Shown: positions 34,740-48,388, counted from the first letter of the stretch. The stretch is 64,000 nt of DNA from Protea cynaroides (GCA_028583415.1 CM053269.1:45489388-45553387), one strand, 5' to 3'. Notes: generated from the letters alone by a model not told the origin. A program made the numbers and translations.

Positions 34740-36443
34740 GGAATCCTTACCTCATCACTTAAGGATAGGGATTGGAATTCCAGTACGAAAACCAATCGTA
34801 GTGAAGGTTTAGAAACCAGAATTGAGAGAAAACAGATTTCAGTAGATCAGGGATCAAATGAGACCAATATTGTGGTTGATGAACTGAATTAAAACTGAAG
34901 CTAAGATAAGAAATAAATCACTGATTTAGCGAAGTTACATGAACCAAGAAAAGTATAGCATGCGCAGGAAAGATATGAGCTGCTTGATTGAAGGAGATAT
35001 GACTTGAAGAGTCCCACTCGAAGCCGGCTAGTATCTCACTAATTACCAACGTCTTATCAGGAACAACGTCTCACTTCAACAGTTCAACTCTGTTTCTCAC
35101 AAAACAGTATAAACCAATTTCATTTCAAATTATTAATGTAAATGCTTACAGACAACTCCTTTTATAGAGAGGATGAGAGGGATCTGGACCCTGTCGGGAC
35201 TTCCTCATAAACTTAATGACTTGTATATTTTTGAGGATTTACGTTGGGACTGCTTTCAAGATACTTGATGATCTTTACATTTTCAAGGCCTTTCTCCACT
35301 CACGAACTAACTCCACTAACTACCCTTGGACTTCTCACTTTGTATGGGTCACTTATCCCTCATATATGGGTTTTAAAACAAGCCCATTACAATAGAAAAC
35401 AGAAAAAGTTTCAACCCATGACCCATATATAACCCATATTAGGCTACTTATTTAACCCATTAGATTAGGGGTTGAGCGTGTTCTGGCATGAATACTTGTG
35501 CTGGAACCTCTATTGATTTACATAAGCTCTTTCTGGTTTGAAAACATTTGACTCTGATGAATGTAGAAAGGACATATAATGCTCATAAAGATCCGGGTTG
35601 ATGCGCTTGAAATCATCTTCGTCTCTCCGATTCCAAATAATGTGAATTCTAATCACATCAGGATAGAGATTGGAATTCCAATATGAAAACTAAATTCACA
35701 GTGAAGGTTTAGAAACCAGAATTTAGAGAAAATTGGTTTTAGTTTATAAGGGGATCAGATGATGCCAATATTTTGGTTGGCGAAATAAATTAGAACTGAA
35801 GGTAAGATCATAAAATATTTGACAGATCACTGATTTAGCCAAGTAACATGAATCAGGAAAAGTATACCTCACGCATAAACGTATGACTTGCTTGATTTCA
35901 GAAGAAGTAGAAGATATGAATTGAAGAATCTCACTCGATGCCTTTGCTAGTATCACTAACCATCCCAGCTTCTCACCGGGAACAATTGTCTCATTGCTGC
36001 TGTATTTCTCATAGAATAGTATAAACCAATTTTATTCGAAATTCCGAATTCAAATGTTTACATGCAGCTCCTTATATAAGAGAGGAAGAGAGGGTTCTAG
36101 ACCCCCCACTAGGACTTTCTCTTTTGTCTTAATGGCTTGTATGTTTCCAAGGACTTACATTGGGATTTGGGACTGTTTTCAAGATACTTAATGATCTTTA
36201 CATTTCAAGGTCTGTCTCCACTCACAAACTAATTTCACTAAAACTCTTAGACTTCTTAATTCGTATGGGCCACTTATCCCTCATATATGAGCTTTAAAAA
36301 TAGGCCCATTGTAATAGAATACATAAAAAGTCCCAGCCTTTGACCTATATAACCTGTTAGCCTATTTATTTAATCCATTAGACTAGGATTTGGGTTTGTT
36401 CCAGTGTGAATTCTTGTGCTGGAACCTCTCTTGATCTACATCA
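34740..36443 (-). mobile_element. Two approximately 790-bp LTR-like direct repeats, 115 bp apart
   Basis: 34740-35523 and 35640-36443 are homologous over their length (GTGAAGGTTTAGAAACCAGA at 34801 and at 35701, exactly 900 bp apart). On the minus strand both start TGTA(A/G)ATCAA and have a TATA box (CTATAAAAGG near 35157-35166; TTATATAAGG near 36073). The layout LTR-115 bp-LTR without coding capacity recalls a TRIM, but I find no standard Met-tRNA primer site between them and no TSD. A tandem duplication of a solo LTR is the alternative. Confidence 0.5.
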
Positions 36444-39400
36444 TGCCCGGATTTGCTTGAGCTTGAGGAGCTAGACCCAGGTGCTACATCCTTATTGTTG
36501 GCAGATGCAACTGGGTTATTTTTCTTTTATGCCATTATTGTGATTTTTGGGTAGGTACTTGCTAGTGGGTTTAGGACGGAAGTGGGACAAGGTTGTATGT
36601 TCTTAGTAAAAGGCAGGTGTATTCGTGATGGGGCACTAAGTGTTTTAGGTGAATAAATAATTGTATTCAACTAGCACTCCATCTTTTAAGATTCCTTTCT
36701 TGCCAGAAGTGGTAGATCAGTAGATGGCAACGTTGGACGCTATTCTTCCAATGGTGTCACAACAAGTATTCCCCTTGAAGGTCCTGGAGGCTCGTTCCAT
36801 TCCCTTTCAAAGTCAAGGCTTCGTCTCTGATAAGGCCAACACTTAAGAAGGATTCGGTCCTAGAGTTGGGAGGAGAAATGGAAAGTGAATAACAAGTGGG
36901 GGGATGTCCTCCGCTGCACTCCAACAAAGACAACAACGAGAGTTGGGGATGTATTCTTTTGCTGGAGGACAGATTTGAGTTGGCACAGAGAGGGTGAGTG
37001 CTCTCCACCCAAAGAAACTATGGCAGGAGATGGTGCCTTTGAACCAGATAAGCTCGAACCAGGGGACTTTTTGGCCTCTAGACCTGATCAATGTTGGATC
37101 GACAATGGCACCCAAGAGGTGGTGAATCGGGTATGTGATACCGCAATAATGAACTCGAAAGACTCCTAAATATGCAACCAAGAGAGAAAGGGAAAGAGAG
37201 ACAAGTACAGAAGCAATTTTATAGTGATTCGGTTCAGGCCTCCTGACCTATGTCCACTCTTCAAGCGCTTTGCTTGTTCCACTAACAACTGATCTCCCTT
37301 TGATTGGTGGGGATAACGCCCTACAATAGTTTTGTCCCTCGTTTCACTATTAACTGGAGTGTTTCGGATCAAACTCAATCCCCAAATGATCACAATATGA
37401 TCACCAACCTAGGGATACCTCTATCCTCTTTACAGAGTACTTATAGTAAAGTAAGGAATCAATACAAAAATATATTCAAAAAGTAAGCCTTGAAATCAAA
37501 CCTCTAAGTAGGGTAGATAAACAAAATGATAACTTAAATTGATCCCAAATTGCTCGATAAACCACGAGAACGATATTCAATCTTTAGCCCACATAATGAT
37601 GTTCAAATCTGTTCTTGAAATCACTTAAAGGGTCCTCTATTTATAGGTGAAACCCATTTTGAAATCTCAACTGTTAGGCTCAAAAAGGCAAAAACAAGGG
37701 TGCATTAATCAACCGCTCAAAGTCTGACACATCATCTGGCCACCTAATTTAGCTGTTGGGTGTCACAATTGTTCGTAGCTGCTGCCACCATGCAACATGG
37801 CAGAGGACCATGCAATATGGCAGAGGAACAAATGCTTTGAGGAAGCATCCAGGCAATCTCAGGGTCATCCTCTTATTGTCCGTCTCAACTAAGTTAACTC
37901 TTTGTAAGTTCTTGGATGATCTCAAGGTCGTCCTCCCATCATTTGTGTAGACATTGGTAGCTCTTGGGAAGGCGCTAGACGTGCTCAGAGTCGCTAGACG
38001 TGCTCAGAGTCAACCGCCCATTGTCTGCCTAGATCTTATTCCTCAGGTAAGAATCTGCCTTAGCCAGTCGACCTAGGGAGATCATCCGTCTAGCCCTATG
38101 CCAGTCGTCTTGGTACTTAGTCTGGATGGCTTTTTAGGGAAGAATGGCCTAAGTCAATTTGTCAACTCATTGGGCCAAACATCATGCCATGCCAGACGTA
38201 TCAATGTGGTCTTCACTAGCTTACCAAACCACCAAGTCAGCTCTTATGTGGTTAAGGTCTACCATTGCTTTCCCATTGACTCAGTCTTCCTTTTAACAGT
38301 TAGGTGGGTTAGTGTTCAATTTGGATCAACTACAAATATAGGGACATCTAGATAAAGCAATTACAAACTATCTTAGGTTAAATCAAACATATAAAATTAT
38401 CTTCACAACTTTGTCCGGGGATGCTTGATCCAATCATGGCTTGTCTTGATCATCAGTTGTGTTGTGCTAAACCATGATGAGTGTCATTGTCGATCTTGAT
38501 CATAGGTCCAATTGCTTGAGCTCTTCTGACACCCTTCTCACTGCTTGGAGTCTCATCAATCCACATGGAGCATGAAGCTAGGAGGAGTAGTACAAACATT
38601 CTCAAATACAATTTAGTTTGTTAGCACTAAAACACACTTTAATGGATATGAGCTTATTCACAAACTCATATACCCCAACAACTAAGTTCCAGATTGAGGA
38701 GGAAGATAAGATGCTAGAGCTTGTAGTTGTCCACACAACAAGGTCGCCACTTCCCCTGGGTCTCCTAGCTATGGCTGACAAAATACTTCACGCTGCCCTC
38801 ATGTTTCGGGAAGAAGATGGCCTTGGCATCCACTCTCCCTCTTGATGGGGCATTATTGCCAATGACTGCATAGATTCTATACTGAAAGTAACCTTACAGG
38901 TTGCTTTTTGAAGTCGATTTTGAAAAGCTTATTATAATGTAACCTGGGATTTTCTACAACATATAATGAAGAGGATGAGGCTAGAAGAAAAGCGCTAACA
39001 TGGATGCATTCCTATTACTATTCATCTAGGTTCCCAAAACCTGTACAGCAAGCCCTCTTTTAACTAATGCTGAGATGAAATTTTAGTTGTTTAAAGAGAT
39101 TAATTTTCAAGTAATTGTTGTGAGTTGAAAAAATAAATTTAGTTCCTCACAATATTATTAGCTATAATTGATTATTAAGTAAAATCAATCCTCTATCTAG
39201 TGGACTCCCTTCTCCACATTGTATCTCTTATTTCGTTGCTTTTCTTTTAAAGAACTTTTTATTATGAGGAGCAGTCAGATTTCGGGGTCCTTTAGGTGGC
39301 TGACCTTGCAGTCCCCAAGGCATTTCCTTTTTTTTTATAATAAATATCCATTATAAGAGGGCACTGTGACTGGCATCCCTGTATTATTGGAATACATGCT

Positions 39401-40692
39401 ATAAAGGTGATACGGCTCGAAAATCAAAATAATTAATCACAAGGAAAGACTTTTAAGCACTACACATCAAGGAGGCATCTTTTAACTTTATTTGTGGACT
39501 GAGGTTATAGACCTCCTGTTGACATATTGCTTGGACTTATATACGAAGTGCAATTATACAAAGAGCTTAGTTCCTGTTGATACATAGGTTAGTGATAGGT
39601 TCTAACCTGTGAGACCTGTGACTTTGTAATTACCTTGTATGGAAAGCAGTGGTAAATAATACCATGATCCATGATCTGATGAGGCAAGTATTGTAAAGAA
39701 ATTGAAGTGTGTGGCACAATTTATTTGCCAACTGGAGGATACAGGTGGGCAGCAAAAAAGGATAGAAGCTATTTCAGTTAATCATGCCAGCTGTGTTCTT
39801 GTCCATTTGGTTTGTAAGATGTTGTCAGCATTTAAAGGTTGATGTCTTCTGGCTTATAGGGTAGCTTCTAAACCTTACGAATTTGCTCTTACTTGGGCTT
39901 CAATGAAAAGAGTTCCAGATTTTGACACAAGGATTAATTAGAATTTTTTATTGTTATTTTTTAATAGCTTATTTTTTGTGAGTGCCTAAGTATAGAAAGT
40001 TCTTTCTCTATATCCTTTACTTTGGGCTCTGGGATTGTGTCAAGGCTTTATGGATCTAGAATTATTTTTTGTTTCATGATTTATGTTTGTCCTTTTTCTG
40101 CCTCTCTCTCTCTCACAGTCTCACATGCACACACGCTCTTGCTCCCTCGCTCTGGCACATGTGCAACAGCATGCTTTCTTATTGTGGTTTTAAATCCATA
40201 CGTGCTAGCGCTCTCAGTTACCTTATAATATGAATGTATTAATTCAGTATTCATGTTTTTGTTTAACGGTTTTTTCAAATCTCTTCCTCCTGTAGATATT
40301 TTTATATTTTGAGTTATCTCTTGCTTACTCTTGATAGTGTGCATGTGATGGTTTATTTGTTGGAATCGGCTATGAAGTGTGTATATTTATATAATAATAT
40401 AATACGGTTGCTATCTTCCCTTTCGGTAGTTTGATCATATGAAATTGTAAAATAGTTACCCTTTAATAACGAATTCCATTTTCTTGGGGAATAATTGTGA
40501 AATTCTCAAGCTTACCTTTACTTGCTGAATGTCTGAGTTACAACTCATGGGGAAATTTGATAGGTTAAAAAAAAAAACCTTAGACACTCTTTCATCACAA
40601 GCATTTTGTTCTTCCATCTGCTTGATGCATTTTTAACATGTTATGAACATTTCTGGTTTGCGTCTTTTATATTTTGTTTCTATTTTATGCAG

Positions 40693-43600
40693 TACTGCAG
40701 AGTTTTGGATTGAAATTCCATACTGGGATTTGGAAATTTTGCCTAATTAGATGCCACGTGCCAGAGACATAGGATGGCAACATGGGAAAATGGTTGGGGG
40801 ACATAGGCACCATGTTCAATGTAATTATTGCCATAGGGCCATGATTGGAGGTGTTACTCGCTTCAAAAAACACTTAGCAGGTAGAAGGGGTGAAATTAGG
40901 GGTTGTGAGGCTGTGCCAAAAGAAGTAAGAGATCTCATTAGAAAGCACTTAGGCGCAGGAGAGATCCAAAAATCATCACAAAAGAAGAAAATGAAGATAG
41001 ATGGTGGAGTTTTGAATGTGCAGTCGTCTGAAGATAAGGACACACAGTCAGATGAGTCTGATCAAGAGACGGCTGCTGCTAGACTGGAGAGTTTGCGTTC
41101 CTTGCATGAAGCAGAAGAAGCATGCCAGTCAGTGAAAAATGGTCTACTATCTTCTTCTGTTCTTATAATTATTTTATATCCTCTAGATGTCAATAATTTT
41201 TTGCCTCTGCATCTTAAATTCATATTGTTGGTTTCTTACGTAGTACAATTTATAGCACAGTCACAAAGCAAAAAGCAAACACATGTGTATTAGAAATAGA
41301 GTTCAGTAAGACTTTATTCATTATTTTATTTCAAATATTATGTATCATTCATGGTAATATTTCCCTTCTACTAGTTTCTTCTACTTAAATTACACATGTG
41401 TATTAGAAATAGAGTTCAGTAAGACTTTATTCATTATTTTATTTCAAATATTATGTATCATTCATGGTAATATTTCCCTTCTACTAGTTTCTTCTACTTA
41501 AATTCTTACACTTTTTTTTTAATTTATACCTTCTATATCTATTTTTGAAAGATAATAACTTATAATCCCTCTATAGTTACTAGACTTGGTTTCAACTGTT
41601 CTTTTCTGTTGGTCAAGTTCTTGACTGATTTGGATTTCTGAACCTCTATAACCAACTGGCCAAAGTGGTTAAATAGCACTGTTCAAATCCTCATACCCCC
41701 ATCTCTTTTGTGATTTGTACTTAATACATCTTTGTTATCACAATATATTTCTTGAAGAGTTTTATTAACTGGAAAGCATGACAAACATGCTTCAGATAGT
41801 TTTGTGTCTCTAAGATGTTAAAAGGTGCTTTTGAAGTACCAATTCTAAAATGGAAAACTTCCGGAAAAGGTTGAACTGTTTGGATAATGACCCTTCTGGA
41901 TGGTTTTCGAGGATAAGCCTTGCTGTTTTTTTTGGCAATGATTTGGAAACATATTAAAAGATGTAGGAAGGGTCCATTGATATCATCTCTCGAATTGGAA
42001 ATACTTTTCTAACCCACACATTTGCACAGTGTGTGTATGTCTGTGATTTCTTTTATTTTTCTTGTTTTTGCCTTTTTTTTTTTTTTTGGGGGGGGGGGAT
42101 TACAGAAGAAGCAAAGCTCCTTAATGCTCATTGGAACTCCTATCCACAATGAATTGAATAGGTAAATTCCAAGCATTTGCAATAAAACTATTCCTTGAAG
42201 AAATAACACAAAGTCATCTTTATCCCTCAGACTTCAAAGGAGATAAGAGTCACAAATTTGAGAGAAGCTTTGACCACTGTAAACACCAAGTTTTTTTTTT
42301 TCCTATCCAACAAAAAAATGAATTGGATTTGTTTTTATCTGCCATGCACTTGTATGGTCTGGAGAGGAGGCTTACTTGTCTTATAATTTAGCTGCTTTAT
42401 CTGTCTTTGGTTTCATCGCTTGTTGCTTTGTCTGGTTCAATAATACTGCTTATCCTAATGAGTTTTATGGGCCCACTGGGCCAGATAAATAGTCCTTTCT
42501 GTGCAATTTCAAACGTGAAGTAAGCCTCCGTATTTTGTTGGTGAAATTGAATATTTGAAATTCAACAGATCCTCAGTTTTCTTGGGAGCCTCTGTTTCTG
42601 GAAACACCCTTTTTCCCTAAATTAGTGCTAATCACTTCACCTCTTCGACTTACATTATTTTCCAATCATGATGAAAACATGAATAAACAAGAAAATAAAA
42701 GAGAAGGGGGGGGGGCATCTAATAAGTCAGCTCGGCATGGTAATTCACATCCCTTAGACATGTTTAAAATTATCATATCTTGGTTTATTCTGAATTCAGT
42801 TTCTTTTAGCCTTTTGCAGCTAATTCAAACCATATAATTTTTTTTTAATGCTTAAAATCATAGAAACTTTGTACTGCTATAATAACTCTGAAATGAATAA
42901 ATCTCCAGCCAGGACTTTAATTTAGCTTTTTTACAGTAGATGTGGATTATTGTGAAGGATACCTGGTAATGGTGTTAAGGAATTTTAAGATGAGCCAAGA
43001 CCTTAAATAAAGAGCAGTTTTGTTTAGGCTTGAATTTCTTTGGATGGAAGTATCATAATTTGGTTGTTCTGGTCAGTTGGAAATGATTATTTAATTCATC
43101 TTATGAAGCATTTTCATCCAAATTAGTCCAAGATGGATATTTTTATCTAACTTTAACTTATTTTAAGTTTGTTTTTTTTATCATTAGTTTTTTTTTTCTT
43201 TTGATTTACTGCTGTAATAGGAAGTTTTTCAACTTAAAATTTGGCTGATTTTTCATCATTTTCCTTGTGGTGCTGTGCCATCCAATCAGAACATCAACAG
43301 CTCATGGTGGGGACACGGGAATTCTTCGATGCTTTCTCAACTGTGCAATTGAAGGAAGAGCAAGTGTGTAACCATAATCTTTTGTGTTTATTCTCTCATT
43401 CTTGGTTTGGATGTTCTGTAAATCTCTAGAACCATAACCCTCTATGTTCACAGAGAAAAGAACTAAAAAACAAATGAGAAGCTTCAGTGATGTTGACATT
43501 CCATTTCTTTTATATGTTTTCTTGTTGAGTAAAAGTTACTTCCTCGTGTGCTCACTTTTGTGTTCTTAATGTATATCTTTCACTTTGAATTCTTGAAAGG

Positions 43601-46409
43601 GACTGGCACCTCCTAGAGCTACTGATCTTGGGTGGGCCCATGGAATGATGGTGAATGGGGACCGGCAAAAGATTAAGTGCAGATATTGTCATAAGGTAAT
43701 CCTGGGTGGTGGAATTTCCAGGCTGAAGCAACATTTAGCGGGAGAAAGGGGAAATATAGCCCCATGTGAAAAAGTGCCTGATGATGTTAAAGCGCAAATG
43801 CAACAACATTTAGGTTTTAAAGTTTTGGAAAGACTAAAGAAGCAGAAAGAATTGGAAACCATCAAGAATCCTTTGGCATCCTTCATACAAGGTAAGGAAG
43901 AAGGAAATAGTGATGAGATGCAAAAGAGTCCAATGGCAAGTCCATTGGCAATTTGTGCACAAGGTAGTAGTGACAGAGGAAAAGGAAAAGAAGGCGATGA
44001 AGGGACCTCCAGTAGAAGAAAGAGACACAAGAAGCAAATTGTTCTAGCTGTTCCAGCAGTTGCTCGACTTCCTATGCATCAAAATTTTGCTTCACAAGAA
44101 AGTAGAGACCGAGCAGATATGGCTGTAGCAAAATTCATGTATGATGCTGGTATACCATTCAGCGCAGCAAACTCCATTTATTTCCAGCAGATGGCTGATG
44201 CCATCGCTGCTGTAGGCCCTGGGTATAAAATGCCTTCTTATCATTCTTTGAGGGGTAACTTGTTAAACAGAAGCGTCCAAGAAGTAGGAGAACTATGCCA
44301 AGAACTTAAAAAGTCTTGGGAGGTTACTGGGTGTACAGTCATGGCTGATAGGTGGCTGGATAGAACTGGTCATACGGTTATAAATTTTTTTATTTATTGT
44401 CCTAAGGGTACGATGTTTCTTAAATCTATTGATGCATCAGATATCACAAATTCTTCTGAGGCACTTCTTGGTCTCTTTGATAATATTGTTCAAGATGTGG
44501 GCCCGAAGAATATTGTACAATTTGTGACAGATACTACACCTAACTTTAAAGCTGCAGGGAAAATGTTAATGGACAAATACAAGACCTTTTTGTGGAGTGC
44601 CTGTGCAGTGCACTGCATTGATTTAATGCTGGAGGAATTGGGGAAAATTGTAGAAGTGAAAGAAGCTTTGCTTAAGGCCAAAAGAGTAAGTCAGTTCATA
44701 TATAATCATGCTTGGGTCCTAAATTTGATGAGGAAGAAGACAGGTGGAAAAGATATAGTGAAACCTGCCATTACAAGATTCGCGACAAACTTCTTTGCAT
44801 TGCAAAGTATTGCATCTTTTAAGGATCCTCTTCATCAAATGTTTACCAGTAGCACTTGGATGCAGTCAGCTTTCTCTAAACAAAGAGCAGGGTTGGAGGT
44901 GACAGAAATTGTGGTGGACCCTGGCTTTTGGTCAGTTTGTGCCAATATTTTGAAGGTCACAAAACCCCTTTTGGCTGTCTTATACCTAGCTGATAGTGAA
45001 GAGAGGCCTTCTATGGGCTATATATATGATGCAATGGAAAAGGCAAAGAAAGCCATTATTGTAGCATTCAACAACAAGGAATCCGACTATTTTCCGTACT
45101 TGAAGGTTATTGATCGTATTTGGGAAGAGGAACTCCATAGCCCCCTCCATGCTGCTGCATACTATCTTAACCCGTCTATATTTTATAACCCTAGTTTTTC
45201 GACAAACAAAGTGATACAAAAGGGCTTACTCGATTGCATCGAGACCCTAGAGCCTAACCTGACTGCCCAAGATATGATTACGAGACAAATAACATCTTAC
45301 GAGGATGCTGTTGGAGATTTCAGCCGACCTGTGGCAGTAAGGGGTCGAGAGTCATTAGCCCCTGGTGAGGGCCTATTTTATATGGTGTTTCCTGGTTCAT
45401 ATTCCTATATTGTTTGATTCAATAATCAATCTGTGCTCTCTTTTTCTACAGCTACATGGTGGTCCTTGTATGCTGCGGACTGTCCCGATCTTCAACGGTT
45501 CGCTGTGAAGATCTTAAGTCAAACATGTTGTGGAACCCATGGTGGGAGGAATTGGAGGATATTTGAGCATATACACTCAAAGAAAAAGAACCGGTTGGAG
45601 CAGGAGAGGTTGAATGACCTCGTATTTGTTCATTATAATCTTCAGCTTCAGGATAGGTATTTATTTTTGCCTTCGATTGTAATTTCCAGTAGGAATGCTC
45701 ATCGAGGCAGTAGATGGGAACAGGATGTCATCTATGCCTCCTACAGGTACATAACCTTTGCTTTGACCAACTTTTAGTGGTTCGTGCCAAGGTCCCTTGG
45801 GGGCAAAACTTATGATCCAATAATTCAATCTGTCAAAGTTATTGGACCATGTCGATTTTGGACATAGCGAGTAAGCTTAATTCAAGACTTAGACTTATAT
45901 CCCATGCTTTACAAAAAAAAAAAAAAAAAAGGAAGAGACTTCTATCCCATTAGCTACTTAACAAGCTCATAAATGAGCCAAGCTTGCTCTGTGCTCATGG
46001 ACAGCCCTAAGTGGTGTGCTCTGTGGGGGGATGTCAGAGACATGAAGGATATCTTCATATTCCACCCCTTAGCCTTACTCTTTTTTTTGAAAGGAGTATG
46101 TTGCAGAAGTTTCCTACTAAATGACCTGAGACAATTTTCTTTAATATCATCAGGCAATCAGCACTAAGTAAAGCCACTGTAAGCTGTGCATATGATCCAT
46201 TATGCCTGGAGGCAATGGATGATGATGCTGGAGAATGGGTTGAGGATCCTGGAGTCCTTGAGGGAGAGGAGCTCAGTTGGATGGATGTAGCAGTACCCAG
46301 TGATGCACTTTTGAGTTCGAAGGCAAGAAATGGTACAGATGATAATGATGGCTTAGATGGCGGAGACAGTGATGACTCTAAAAGTAATTATGGAAGTGAG
46401 GACTTGTGA
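40693..46409 (+). CDS. Domesticated hAT transposase-like protein with two BED zinc fingers
   Basis: Spliced model: coding exons 40751-41141, 43290-43363, 43600-45364, 45452-45656 and 46154-46409 (stop TGA), about 896 aa; the leader exon starts at 40693 after TTTTATGCAG. Exons 3-5 join in perfect phase (LAP/ATWW, LQD/RQS). Domains: BED finger 1 (C24, C27, H41, C52), BED finger 2 (C182, C185, H200, C211), DUF659/hAT core with MADRW (D405) and VTDTTPNF (D466) at the positions of the first two hAT catalytic aspartates, and a C-terminal dimerisation region (TWWSLYA, AVKILSQTC, LNDLVFVHYNLQLQ) followed by an acidic tail. No terminal inverted repeats flank it and the frame is clean, so it is a host gene; it resembles Arabidopsis At3g17450-type hAT-dimerisation proteins, presumably nuclear DNA binders. 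The join of exons 1-2 is the least certain (alternative 41131/43301). Confidence 0.85.
41279..41504 (+). repeat. Perfect 113-bp tandem duplication in an intron
   Basis: 41279-41391 and 41392-41504 read identically, starting ACACATGTGTATTAG. It lies about 140 bp after the first coding exon of the hAT-derived gene. Confidence 0.95.
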
Positions 46410-47379
46410 GGAATTGATAACTTATTTTGAGTTACCAAATTGTTGCAAGTGGAACAGTAAAATGTAACTGAAGCTGTTAAGTCTGTTGTAAGCTTGATTT
46501 TGCTCATGTAGATAGTTTCCTATGAACTGGCAATCATAGACCTGTATAATAATAATTTTTTTGTTGGAAAATTGTTATGGATGTACAGTACAGAATCCCC
46601 CTTCCCCCACTTTTCTAAAACGTATGATTTTTTTTTTGAGGAGGGGGTGGATGGGTTTACGACCTTGTTATGCCACTTGAATGGCAGCGGAAGAGTATAC
46701 ATAGGAATCCAAACTTAAAAAGCAATAAAAATTATAGAATGGTCAATACAGATTCTGAAATCCGATGGAATCCTGGAAGCTGAACCACAGAATATACCAC
46801 CCAATGGCCCAATCCTGCTGACTAATTGGTGTTACATTTCACCATTCAGAAGCGTAATAAAATAAATGTAGCAGAGCATGTCCAGAACCATTTAGCCAGA
46901 TCACTAGCCGCTCAACAATGTCTCCTCCTCCACAGCCATTTTTCAATGATCAACTCTCTTCAATCCATAAGTCGAATCTCCCTCTCTTTTTTTTTTTTCT
47001 TTTTTTTTTCAAATTAAATTGTGAATAGGCTAGGCTTCATACTACATGATGCACAAGGGTGTGTCACCTTGTAGGCATAGGACTATGTGAAGCTTCCAGA
47101 GTTGCAGAGACAATGGTTCGGGCAATTCAAGTCAGATCTCTAATATCTTCTACAACTTAACTTAAAGGAGTACTGTGAAGACAGATTCAATAGAGATAGT
47201 AAGGACCGTTTGGCCATTTGAACTTTTTTCTGAGCTTCTATATTTGAACAATGAGGTATTGGGATGTAACAAGATATGTAATTTTGACAACGCTTAGAGA
47301 CACTAGCAGAGCATCTAATACAGCAGGTGCTGAACTTCTCTCTTGGGTTCTTGGACCCAGCGAGTTAAAATCGTGAAAA

Positions 47380-47525
47380 CTCTTAATGACTATCAAGCGG
47401 TAGTGAGATCTTAACCGCTCACAGTGCATCAGGATATGTGTCGATGCACTATGAGGGGTTTGGATCTTTCTCGATGCACTGTGAACGGCTAGGATCTCAC
47501 TGTCGCTTGGCAGTCACTACAGAGG
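47380..47525. mobile_element. Small foldback MITE
   Basis: The left arm TCAAGCGGTAGTGAGATCTT..CACAGTGCATC pairs with the right arm GATGCACTGTGAACGG..GATCTCACTGTCGCTTGG. A short spacer with two more GATGCACTATGA/TCGATGCACTG words lies between. The arms may extend outward (AATGACT/AGTCACT). It is not the same family as the GGATCCAAATCC elements. Confidence 0.7.
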
Positions 47526-48143
47526 ATCCTTATGCTTGGTTCCAAGCTATCCTGAGATCAGCTAATGGCTGCTTGATTTCTAGAGTACTATGTTCTTTTG
47601 TAATTGTGAATTTCTAATTGTCGATTCCACTAATTTTCTAATTGTAGAGAGAGAGAGAAGCTATCTTCTTCCCCCCCTCCCCAAGAACATCAGAGGCTTC
47701 TGCTTCCTTCTTCTATCTTACACCTTATAAATTAATACTTTATACTCAAATACTATATTGTATTTAACAATAATTTAATAAGCTGTTTTTTTTTTGGGGA
47801 CAAGACTTCATTATAGAAAGAAAAAAAAAACAACATAAGAGTCAAAGCTTAACCAACGGAGGAGGAAGAACATCAGACCAACAAACCATTCCTCCTTGGC
47901 TAAAAACAAAATTAGTACCAAGTGTGCAGACTTAACTAACTCCCTGGAGAAGAATTTAAAAATCCAGATTCCCAGTCTAATAAAATAGAAACCCTATGCT
48001 TATAATGTCCCTATCCACTTTCCTAATGTCCTTAGAAAGGAGCTAGCTGCAAGCCTTCAACTAATGTGATTGTCTCAGCCTCTTTTGAGGAAAAATGATG
48101 TCTTCATATTTCCCCACCTGTATAAACCACACCATAAGACCCC

Positions 48144-48145
<2 letters not shown>

Positions 48146-48189
<44 letters not shown>
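48146..48189. repeat. (TA)n microsatellite
   Basis: About 22 TA units, 190 bp upstream of the syntaxin TATA box. Confidence 0.9.
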
Positions 48190-48193
<4 letters not shown>

Positions 48194-48380
48194 CTTTGAA
48201 ATCTCTTCTACTTCTCATGTGAGACTAAGGAAATAGACCACATTACAAGAAACAATAAAAGATGTTAGGTTCCAACCACATCAATCCTACCTCACAAGTA
48301 TAACTGTAAAGACAAAACAAAACCAGTTATTAATGGTATTAAAACTAGCTAAATATAGAAATATTTTTTAGAAGGACTAC

Positions 48381-48388
48381 TTTTATAA
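48381..48388 (+). promoter_or_regulatory. TATA box of the syntaxin gene
   Basis: TATAAAAG lies about 500 bp upstream of the start codon, followed by a CT-rich leader with short upstream ATGs (one frame 48424-48615). The duplicated copies of this leader at 60.8 and 63.7 kb begin just downstream and lack this TATA box. Confidence 0.55.

Larger units (their letters stand above)
29893..40692 (+). other. Long non-coding stretch (intron 1 or intergenic), repeat-bearing
   Basis: No intact gene seen in 10.8 kb. It holds A/T runs (30490-30650, 31054), the duplications listed at 31378, 33080 and 34740, a 19-bp tandem duplication CGCTAGACGTGCTCAGAGT near 37972-38010, and text at 37160-37330 (ATAGTGATTCGGTTCAGGCC) of a type common in plant retroelement LTRs. 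Frames at 30172-30581 and 38618-38845 do not resemble known proteins. Confidence 0.4.
46410..48375. other. 3' UTR of the hAT-derived gene, then intergenic
   Basis: The first 200-300 bp after the stop are probably 3' UTR (AT-rich, ATAATAATAATT near 46547). The rest shows no gene. It holds a foldback MITE at 47380 and a (TA)n run at 48146-48189. Confidence 0.5.

Noticed and set aside
37166..38340. Possible protein-coding frames near 37-38 kb
   Set aside because: Short, mutually overlapping, and the text looks like diverged retroelement LTR.
43241..43429. Separate small gene starting MADFSSF
   Set aside because: Its central part is exon 2 of the hAT-derived gene; the start and end are intron sequence.
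45433..45777. Separate 114-codon gene
   Set aside because: It is exon 4 of the hAT-derived gene read through both splice sites.
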